A stretch of DNA of 24,696 nucleotides from Thomasclavelia sp. (lineage in GTDB: Bacteria; Bacillota_I; Bacilli_A; Erysipelotrichales; Coprobacillaceae): assembly GCA_020025035.1 (NCBI GenBank), contig JAHHSU010000014.1, positions 1 to 24,696 on the forward strand. The letters run 5' to 3'. This document shows, piece by piece, positions 14,736-21,200 of this stretch. Positions within the stretch are counted from its first letter, which is position 1; every line of letters starts with the position of its first letter. Under the pieces are notes generated by a model that worked only from the letters and a program-made list of their open reading frames with translations, was not told the DNA's origin and made no database searches. Made by a program: the position numbers and the translations under genes.

Positions 14736-16244
14736 ATGGCATTTTATTACGATCAACCTTCACATACATTTAATGAGTATCTATTAGTACCAGGATATTC
14801 ATCAAGTGAATGTCAAACTAAAAATGTAAATTTACAAACACCATTAGTAAAATATAAAAAAGGAGAAACCCCTTCTATTACAATGAATATTCCATTAGTT
14901 TCTGCCATTATGCAATCTGTATCAAACGATACAATGGCCATTGCATTAGCTAAAGAAGGTGGAGTTTCGTTCATCTACGGATCACAAACAATTGAAGACG
15001 AAGCAGCAATGGTAAAACGAGTAAAATCTTACAAAGCAGGATTTGTTGTTAGTGATTCTAATCTAACACCTGAAGCAACCTTAGAAGATGTTATAAAATT
15101 AAAAGAAAAAACTGGACATTCTACTATGGCAGTTACCACAGACGGAACAAGAAATGGAAAATTACTAGGAATTGTAACAGGTAGAGATTATCGTGTTTCA
15201 AGAATGGAATTAAATACTCCTGTTAAAGAATTTATGACACCTTTTGAACAATTAATTACAGCACCTGAAGGTATCTCATTAAGTCATGCAAACGATATGA
15301 TATGGGAACATAAACTAAATTCACTTCCAATTATCAATTCGAATCAACAATTAATGTATTTTGTTTTTAGAAAAGATTATGTATCAAAAAAAGATAATCC
15401 TAATGAACTACTAGATAATAATAAGCGATATATTGTAGGTGCAGGAATTAATACTAGAGATTATCAAGAACGTGTTCCTGCATTAATAGAAGCTGGAGCT
15501 GATGTACTATGTATTGATTCTTCAGAAGGATTTTCTGAATGGCAAAAACTAACTATTGAATGGATTAGAGAAAAATATGGTGACAATATTAAAGTTGGTG
15601 CTGGAAATGTAGTTGACCGTGAAGGATTTAGATTTTTAGCTGAAGCTGGAGCTGATTTTATCAAAGTAGGAATTGGCGGTGGTTCTATTTGTATCACTAG
15701 AGAACAAAAAGGAATTGGTAGAGGACAAGCAACTGCTACTATTGAAGTAGCAAGAGCACGCGACGAATATTTTGAAGAAACAGGTATTTATATTCCTATT
15801 TGTAGTGATGGTGGAATTGTTCATGACTATCACATGACATTAGCTTTAGCAATGGGAGCTGATTTTATCATGCTTGGAAGATATTTTTCAAGATTTGATG
15901 AATCACCAACTAATAAAGTAGTAATTAATGGACAATACATGAAAGAATACTGGGGAGAAGGTAGTGCTCGTGCTCGTAATTGGCAACGTTATGATATGGG
16001 TGGAGAATCAAAACTTTCCTTTGAAGAAGGTGTAGATTCATATGTTCCTTACGCAGGAAAATTAAAAGATAATGTAGCACTGACACTTAATAAAGTAAAA
16101 TCAACAATGTGTAATTGCGGTGCTTTAACTATTTTAGAACTACAACAAAAAGCAAAAATCACATTAGTCTCATCTACAAGTATTGTAGAAGGCGGTGCTC
16201 ATGATGTTGTTTTAAAAGATTCAGTACCTAATCAAAATAAATAA
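14736..16244 (+). CDS. guaB: IMP dehydrogenase, Tritrichomonas-like subtype
   Basis: A 502-residue enzyme for the NAD-dependent oxidation of IMP to XMP, the committed step to GMP. A TIM-barrel catalytic domain surrounds a CBS-pair insert (about residues 105-220). The active-site loop GIGGGSICITREQKGIGRGQ (313-332) carries catalytic Cys319. SDGGI (357-361) binds the IMP phosphate, and the flap ARNWQRYD holds Arg418-Tyr419. The loop differs from the common bacterial GIGPGSICTTR. Sequence and numbering match closely, from memory, the mycophenolate-tolerant enzyme of the protozoan Tritrichomonas foetus (Cys319, Arg382, Arg418, Tyr419, Lys310, Glu431). The start ATG has AGGAGG nine bases upstream. 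It is a single-gene unit with its own promoter and terminator. Confidence 0.96.
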   Translation: MAFYYDQPSHTFNEYLLVPGYSSSECQTKNVNLQTPLVKYKKGETPSITMNIPLVSAIMQSVSNDTMAIALAKEGGVSFIYGSQTIEDEAAMVKRVKSYKAGFVVSDSNLTPEATLEDVIKLKEKTGHSTMAVTTDGTRNGKLLGIVTGRDYRVSRMELNTPVKEFMTPFEQLITAPEGISLSHANDMIWEHKLNSLPIINSNQQLMYFVFRKDYVSKKDNPNELLDNNKRYIVGAGINTRDYQERVPALIEAGADVLCIDSSEGFSEWQKLTIEWIREKYGDNIKVGAGNVVDREGFRFLAEAGADFIKVGIGGGSICITREQKGIGRGQATATIEVARARDEYFEETGIYIPICSDGGIVHDYHMTLALAMGADFIMLGRYFSRFDESPTNKVVINGQYMKEYWGEGSARARNWQRYDMGGESKLSFEEGVDSYVPYAGKLKDNVALTLNKVKSTMCNCGALTILELQQKAKITLVSSTSIVEGGAHDVVLKDSVPNQNK

Positions 16245-16268
16245 AAAAGGGCATTATGCCTTTTTTTT
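16243..16268 (+). terminator. rho-independent terminator of guaB
   Basis: A run of A and GGGCA pairs with TGCC and a run of eight T (one G-T pair) around a three-base loop. It begins inside the guaB stop codon (16242-16244). Confidence 0.85.
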
Positions 16269-16280
16269 ATTTATAAATTT

Positions 16281-16289
16281 TGTTAAAAT
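16281..16289 (+). promoter_or_regulatory. possible extended -10 promoter of pfp
   Basis: TGTTAAAAT combines a TGN extension with a -10-like TAAAAT (16284-16289). The -35 position falls in the T-run of the guaB terminator and is not informative. The pfp ATG is 30 bases downstream. Confidence 0.4.
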
Positions 16290-16319
16290 GTAGAAAATAC
16301 ATAGAAGTGGAGGATATAT

Positions 16320-17561
16320 ATGAGACAAAGAAACTGTCTAGTGGGACAATCTGGGGGACCAACAACCGCCATCAATGCATCACTTGCTGGAGTCATTGAT
16401 CAGTGTCAAAAATTAGATGAATTTCATAATATATATGGAATGATTAATGGTATCAAAGGTCTACTTGCTAAACAATATGTAGATTTAAATCAACTTTTTT
16501 CAACTCAAGAAGCATTAGATATGCTTAAAAATACACCTGCAATGTATTTAGGAAGTTGTAGATATAAATTGCCTGACTACGAGGAAGATCCAAATGTTTA
16601 TAAAACTATATTCAATATATTTGATGAATTAAACATTACTGATTTTTTTTACATTGGTGGAAATGACTCAATGGATACTGTGCATAAACTTTCTGTATAT
16701 GCAAATATGATGAACATCTCTATTAATATTATAGGTATTCCTAAAACCATCGACAATGATTTATTTGGAACTGACCATACACCAGGGTTTGGTTCAGCAG
16801 CAAAATATGTTGCTACGTCTCTATTAGAAATTGCTCATGATAGTATGATTTATCAACTAAAATCAGTTACTATTGTAGAAATTATGGGAAGAAATGCAGG
16901 ATGGCTTACAGCAGCTAGTGCACTTGCTAGAAATGAATACAATACTGTTCCAGACTTAATTTATTTACCAGAAGTTCCCTTTGATAAAAATCAATTTATC
17001 AAATCTATAGGTGAATTACTTGAGAAGAAAAAAAATATTGTAGTTGCAGTTTCTGAAGGAATTAAAGATCAAGATGGTAATTTTTTAGATCAAAACTCGA
17101 AATACACAAAAAAAGATGCCTTTGGACATATTATTCATTCAGGTACTGCCAAAGTACTTGAAACCCTTGTCTTTCAAGCATTTCATTGTAAGGTTAGAAG
17201 CATTGAACTAAATGTATTACAACGTTGTGCAATGCATATAGCTAGTAAAACTGACATTAATGAATCATTTGAAATAGGAAAAGAAGCAGTACGCTCTGCC
17301 TTAAATAATCAAACAGGTAAAATGATGTCATTTAAAAGAATTCATAATCATCCATATCAAATTGAAATTCATACTGTAGATGTAAAAGATGTTGCTAACC
17401 TAGAAAAGAAAATACCTATCTCTATGATTAATGAAGAAAAAAATAATATCACTAAAGAACTTTATGATTACCTTTACCCATTAATCCAAGGAGAAGTTCA
17501 AATTGATTATCAAAATGGCATTCCAAAATACTTAAGTATTTCTCATTTGTTTAAATCATAA
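16320..17561 (+). CDS. pfp: PPi-dependent 6-phosphofructokinase
   Basis: A 413-residue phosphofructokinase-family enzyme. It phosphorylates fructose 6-phosphate to the 1,6-bisphosphate, here most likely with pyrophosphate as donor, making the step reversible. The donor-site motif is GGND (113-116), with Asp116 where ATP enzymes have Gly104 (E. coli numbering), and PKTIDND (141-147) has Lys where ATP enzymes have Gly124; both are markers of PPi use. The catalytic Asp is Asp145. MGRNAGWLTA (189-198) forms part of the sugar-phosphate site. GGAGG lies seven bases before the ATG. The ECF gene follows after 38 bases and is probably cotranscribed. The PPi assignment rests on known family determinants. 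Confidence 0.9.
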   Translation: MRQRNCLVGQSGGPTTAINASLAGVIDQCQKLDEFHNIYGMINGIKGLLAKQYVDLNQLFSTQEALDMLKNTPAMYLGSCRYKLPDYEEDPNVYKTIFNIFDELNITDFFYIGGNDSMDTVHKLSVYANMMNISINIIGIPKTIDNDLFGTDHTPGFGSAAKYVATSLLEIAHDSMIYQLKSVTIVEIMGRNAGWLTAASALARNEYNTVPDLIYLPEVPFDKNQFIKSIGELLEKKKNIVVAVSEGIKDQDGNFLDQNSKYTKKDAFGHIIHSGTAKVLETLVFQAFHCKVRSIELNVLQRCAMHIASKTDINESFEIGKEAVRSALNNQTGKMMSFKRIHNHPYQIEIHTVDVKDVANLEKKIPISMINEEKNNITKELYDYLYPLIQGEVQIDYQNGIPKYLSISHLFKS

Positions 17562-17599
17562 AACAAAATAATTAAACCAAATACTAAGGAGGTATTGTA

Positions 17600-18163
17600 A
17601 TGAAATTAAACTCATTTAAACGTATGTCGTTTACTGCATTATTATCTGCCCTATGTTATATTGGCTTTATGTATTTACGAATCGATATTCCTGTACTAGG
17701 TGGAAGTGTAGCGATTCATTTTGGTAATACATTTTTAATTGTTGCAGCATTACTTCTTGGAGGAGTTGTTGGAGGACTTGCAGGTGCAATTGGGATGAGT
17801 ATTGCAGATTTACTGATTCCTCAATATGCAATAAGTGCTCCTAAAACATTTATTCTTAAACTTTGTATTGGTCTTATTATAGGATATGTTGCATACCATA
17901 TTGGAAAAATTAACCAAACAAATAATGAACATAATATAAAAAAATGGGCATTTATTGCATCATTATTAGGGATGTTATTTAATGTCCTATTTGAACCAAT
18001 TATTACATTTTTGTACAACTATTATATTTTGGATGTTGAATATAATGTCTCTAAAATATTTGCATCATGGATGACTGGAGCAACCATTCTTAATGCTATC
18101 ATCTCCATTATTATTGCAAATATTCTATATCATGCACTAAGAAAGATATTAAACATAATGTAG
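17600..18163 (+). CDS. ECF transporter substrate-binding (S) component
   Basis: A 187-residue membrane protein with five or six hydrophobic segments. The stretch IHFGNTFLIVAALLLGG..GGLAGAIGMSIADLL (about residues 40-73), followed by SAPKTFILKLCIGLIIGYVAY, is typical of the PF07155-type S components of energy-coupling factor vitamin importers. Such proteins bind the vitamin and are driven by a shared EcfAAT module encoded elsewhere. The substrate cannot be read from the sequence; a water-soluble vitamin or its precursor is expected. AAGGAGG lies seven bases before the ATG. No vitamin riboswitch precedes it, and the pfp gene 38 bases upstream suggests readthrough expression. Confidence 0.85.
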   Translation: MKLNSFKRMSFTALLSALCYIGFMYLRIDIPVLGGSVAIHFGNTFLIVAALLLGGVVGGLAGAIGMSIADLLIPQYAISAPKTFILKLCIGLIIGYVAYHIGKINQTNNEHNIKKWAFIASLLGMLFNVLFEPIITFLYNYYILDVEYNVSKIFASWMTGATILNAIISIIIANILYHALRKILNIM

Positions 18164-18192
18164 ATGATTATATCTTATTTTGTAATAAATAC

Positions 18193-18218
18193 AAAAACTG
18201 CATATAAATGCAGTTTTT
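18193..18218. terminator. bidirectional terminator between the ECF and csp genes
   Basis: Eleven-base perfect arms AAAAACTGCAT (18193-18203) and ATGCAGTTTTT (18208-18218) surround the loop ATAA. A/T runs on each side let it serve the plus-strand ECF gene and the minus-strand csp gene. It overlaps the csp stop codon (18217-18219). Confidence 0.88.
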
Positions 18219-18423
18219 ATATTTTTGTAACGTTATGCGCTTGTAATCCTCTTTCAGTATTTACTAATTCAAATTCAACCAATTGACCAGCATCAATTGT
18301 TTTAAATCCTTCTTGAATAATTTGAGAATAATGAAAGAAAATATCTTTTTCTTCATTATCCATATTAATAAATCCGAATCCTTTTTCTTGATCAAACATT
18401 TTTACTTTTCCTATTACGTTCAT
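18217..18423 (-). CDS. csp: cold-shock domain protein
   Basis: A 68-residue single OB-fold nucleic-acid chaperone. RNP1 is KGFGFI (14-19) and RNP2 is DIFFHY (27-32), a variant of the usual VFVHF. Length and fold match CspA/CspB proteins, which bind single-stranded RNA and keep it unstructured. The ATG follows AAAGGGTGATGGAG. It has its own promoter in the 62 bases after ffh. The predicted leader is only about 22 bases, unlike the long thermosensor leader of E. coli cspA, so it is probably expressed constitutively or controlled by other means. Confidence 0.96.
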   Translation of the reverse strand: MNVIGKVKMFDQEKGFGFINMDNEEKDIFFHYSQIIQEGFKTIDAGQLVEFELVNTERGLQAHNVTKI

Positions 18424-18451
18424 CTACTCCATCACCCTTTCTATATTTTCA

Positions 18452-18480
18452 AATATATAACGACCACTTATAAAAATCAA
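18452..18480 (-). promoter_or_regulatory. sigma-A promoter of csp
   Basis: On the minus strand TTGATT (18475-18480) and TATATT (18452-18457) are 17 bases apart. It begins five bases after the ffh stop codon, with transcription predicted near 18445. Confidence 0.65.
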
Positions 18481-18485
18481 ACAAA

Positions 18486-19880
18486 TTATTTTTTCTTTTT
18501 CTTTTTATGTCGTTCTTTTTTTCGATTTGGTTGTATTACATTCGATTTTTTTGGTTTTTGAGACATCATTCCAGTTAACGGATTAATTCTAGTCATATTT
18601 TCCATTAACGTCTTAGATTGTTGAAATTTATTCAATAACTTATTTACATCACTAACTTCCATTCCACATCCTTTTGCAATTCTAATTTTTCTTTTTGCAG
18701 TAATGATAGATGGATTTCTTCGTTCATCTTTAGTCATTGACTGAATAATAGCTTCAGTTTTTTTCAACTCTTTACTTGTATCTTCGTCATTAATTTTTGG
18801 AAGGTTGGAACCAATACCAGGAATCATCTTTAATATCCCTGACATAGGACCTAATTTTTGAAATTGTTTTAATTGATCTAACATATCATCTAAACCAAAT
18901 TCTCCAGACGTAAGTCGATGAAATGATTTTTTAGCGCTCTTTTCATCTATAACATCTTGTGCCTTTTCAATTAATGACATCACATCACCCATACCTAGAA
19001 TTCGATCAGCCATTCTATCTGGATAGAATAAGTCTAATGAATCTAGTTTTTCGCCAGTCCCAATGAATTTAATTGGAACATTAGTAATATGACGAATAGA
19101 TAAAGCTCCACCACCTCGTGAATCTCCATCTAATTTAGTTAAAACAGCACCAGTCAAAGATAATTGTTCATTAAAACTACTAGCCACATTTACAATGTCT
19201 TGTCCAGTTAATGCATCGACAACTAATAATATTTCATCAGGATTTACAATTTCTTTAATATTAGACAATTCATTCATTAATTGTTCATCAATATGTAATC
19301 TTCCTGCAGTATCTATTAAAATTACATCATGATTATTAGTTTTGGCATATTCTAAAGCTTCTGTTACAATTTGTTCTGGTTTAGTATTAGTCCCTTTATC
19401 AAAAACAGGTACATTTAATTGTGTTCCAATTGTTTGCAACTGTTCTATTGCAGCAGGTCTATAAATATCTGCTGCAACTAATAACGGGTTTTTTTGATAT
19501 TTTTTTTGGATTAAATGAGAAATTTTACCAGTTGTCGTTGTTTTACCAGCACCCTGTAACCCTACCATCATAATAACAGTTGGTTTTTTTTCAAACTTTA
19601 TTTCACTTACTGATGTACCAAGTAACTCAACTAATTCATCATGAACAATTTTTACAACCATTTGTCCAGGAGTAAGAGAAGATAAAACATCTTGTCCTAG
19701 TGCTTTTTCTTTTACATTTTGGATGAATGTTTTAACAACTTTGAAATTGACATCTGCTTCTAATAAAGCAAGACGAATTTCACGTAGCATTTCATCCATA
19801 TTTTGTTCTGTTAACTGACTTTGTCCGCGAATTTTTTTTAATGAACTTTGTAAACGTTCTGATAATGATTCAAATGCCAT
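18486..19880 (-). CDS. ffh: signal recognition particle GTPase Ffh (SRP54)
   Basis: A 464-residue protein with the N domain (1-95), the G domain (about 96-295) and the methionine-rich M domain (about 300-440). The P-loop GLQGAGKTTT is at 107-116, DTAGR at 190-194 and TKLDGDSRGG at 248-257. The RNA-binding motif of the M domain reads RKIRIAKGCGMEVSDVN, with Cys where Ser is usual (KGSG). It ends in RKKERHKKKKKK, a strongly basic tail. Ffh with 4.5S/scRNA binds signal peptides on ribosomes and docks with FtsY at the membrane. The start is preceded by AGGAGG that overlaps the ylxM stop, nine bases apart; ylxM probably regulates or assists it. No 4.5S RNA gene is in the window. Confidence 0.98.
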   Translation of the reverse strand: MAFESLSERLQSSLKKIRGQSQLTEQNMDEMLREIRLALLEADVNFKVVKTFIQNVKEKALGQDVLSSLTPGQMVVKIVHDELVELLGTSVSEIKFEKKPTVIMMVGLQGAGKTTTTGKISHLIQKKYQKNPLLVAADIYRPAAIEQLQTIGTQLNVPVFDKGTNTKPEQIVTEALEYAKTNNHDVILIDTAGRLHIDEQLMNELSNIKEIVNPDEILLVVDALTGQDIVNVASSFNEQLSLTGAVLTKLDGDSRGGGALSIRHITNVPIKFIGTGEKLDSLDLFYPDRMADRILGMGDVMSLIEKAQDVIDEKSAKKSFHRLTSGEFGLDDMLDQLKQFQKLGPMSGILKMIPGIGSNLPKINDEDTSKELKKTEAIIQSMTKDERRNPSIITAKRKIRIAKGCGMEVSDVNKLLNKFQQSKTLMENMTRINPLTGMMSQKPKKSNVIQPNRKKERHKKKKKK

Positions 19881-19889
19881 AATATCCTC

Positions 19890-20216
19890 CTATAAGTCTC
19901 TAATTTTTTTTAAATATTGGTGTATTTGATCATGATGATCTAATTCAAAGGATTCAATTTCTTGAATTAACTGAACTCTTTGATTGTGTTTTTCTAACAA
20001 ATTTAATTTTTCCTCGTATTCTTCTAAAATAAATTCAGCACGTTTTAAATTATCATATACTGCATTTTTACTAACTTCAAATTCATCTGCAATTTCAGAC
20101 AATGAATAATTTTCATTATAATAATAAGTTAAATATGCTTGTTGTTTTTTAGTTAATAAATTACCATATAAGTCCATTAATAAATTAATACGTTGAGTTT
20201 TTTCTATTGAATTCAT
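19890..20216 (-). CDS. ylxM: YlxM-like SRP-associated helix-turn-helix protein
   Basis: A 108-residue protein of the UPF0122/YlxM family. A sigma-70 region 4-like helix-turn-helix is at about 38-60 (SLSEIADEFEVSKNAVYDNLKRAE), followed by a coiled C-terminus. YlxM is nearly always encoded beside ffh or ftsY in Firmicutes; in streptococci it has been reported to modulate SRP GTPase activity. I chose ATG 20214-20216: the site TTAGGTGATTAAA, inside the last ftsY codons, precedes it, and the ftsY stop is one base upstream. A GTG three codons earlier would overlap that site. It is translationally coupled to ftsY and ffh. Confidence 0.93.
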   Translation of the reverse strand: MNSIEKTQRINLLMDLYGNLLTKKQQAYLTYYYNENYSLSEIADEFEVSKNAVYDNLKRAEFILEEYEEKLNLLEKHNQRVQLIQEIESFELDHHDQIHQYLKKIRDL

Positions 20217-20217
20217 T

Positions 20218-21198
20218 TTAATCACCTAATAAATTTTTACATAATCCATAAATATATTGTTCAAGATCAAAGGCTTGTAAATCATCCATTTTTTCTCCCA
20301 ATCCAATAAATTTAACAGGAATATTCAATGCATCCTTAATTGATAAAACAATTCCACCTTTTGCAGTACCATCCATTTTAGTAAGCACAATACCTGTAAT
20401 ATCTGTTATTTTAGCAAATTCAGTAGCTTGACTTACTCCATTTTGGCCAGTTGTTGCATCAATCACTAACAAGGTTTCGTGTGGTCCATTTGGTATTTCA
20501 CGTTTAATAATTCGATTCATTTTTTCTAATTCATTCATTAAATTTACTTTATTTTGTAAACGTCCTGCAGTATCAATTATTAAAACATCCTTATTTAATG
20601 ATTTAGCTTGTTGAATACCATCATAAACTGCAGCAGAAGGATCACCACCAACTTTTCCTTTTACAATATCTACTTCTAACTTTTCAGCCCATTTTGCCAA
20701 TTGATCAACAGCACCAGCTCTAAACGTATCTCCTGCTACTAACATCAATGACTTCCCTTTTTCTTTTAATAAATGAGTTAATTTTGCAATCGTAGTAGTT
20801 TTTCCAGCACCATTTACTCCAATCATTAATATTACAGTTAGCCCATCATGTTGTAAATTTAATTCATTTGTCATGAAACTATCATTTGCATAAATAACAA
20901 ACATTTTATCAATAATAATATCATTTATTTTAGATGGATCAGTAATACCTTGAAGTCTGACTTCTGTTTTAATTTCATCTACAATTTTTACAACCATATT
21001 GACACCAACATCAGACATAATTAAAACATTTTCTAATTCTTCAAAATAATCATCATCAATTTCTCTAAAACGTGCAGCTAATTCATTAATTTTTTCTGAA
21101 AAAGAAGTATTCGATTTGTCTAATCCTGCAACATATTTTTCATTTTGTTTTGTAGATTTTCCAACTAATGTTTCCTTAATCTTGTTTAAAAATCCCAT
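20218..21198 (-). CDS. ftsY: SRP receptor GTPase FtsY
   Basis: A 326-residue receptor GTPase with an NG core. The P-loop GVNGAGKTTT is at 127-136, the DTFRAGA motif at 157-163, DTAGRL at 209-214, and TKMDGTAKGG in the last quarter. The acidic A domain is reduced to about 30 residues; the amphipathic start MGFLNKIKETLVG probably binds the membrane. I chose ATG 21196-21198 because AGGAGG lies eight bases upstream. A frame open to 21240 would add 14 residues, all inside smc. The gap to the smc stop is two bases. It pairs with Ffh to deliver ribosomes to SecYEG. Confidence 0.97.
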   Translation of the reverse strand: MGFLNKIKETLVGKSTKQNEKYVAGLDKSNTSFSEKINELAARFREIDDDYFEELENVLIMSDVGVNMVVKIVDEIKTEVRLQGITDPSKINDIIIDKMFVIYANDSFMTNELNLQHDGLTVILMIGVNGAGKTTTIAKLTHLLKEKGKSLMLVAGDTFRAGAVDQLAKWAEKLEVDIVKGKVGGDPSAAVYDGIQQAKSLNKDVLIIDTAGRLQNKVNLMNELEKMNRIIKREIPNGPHETLLVIDATTGQNGVSQATEFAKITDITGIVLTKMDGTAKGGIVLSIKDALNIPVKFIGLGEKMDDLQAFDLEQYIYGLCKNLLGD

Positions 21199-21200
21199 TT

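Noticed and set aside
18283..18561. A 92-codon plus-strand frame across csp and the ffh end
   Set aside because: It runs antisense to two conserved genes and their promoter, and its Phe-rich product comes from reading the Lys codons of Ffh backwards.
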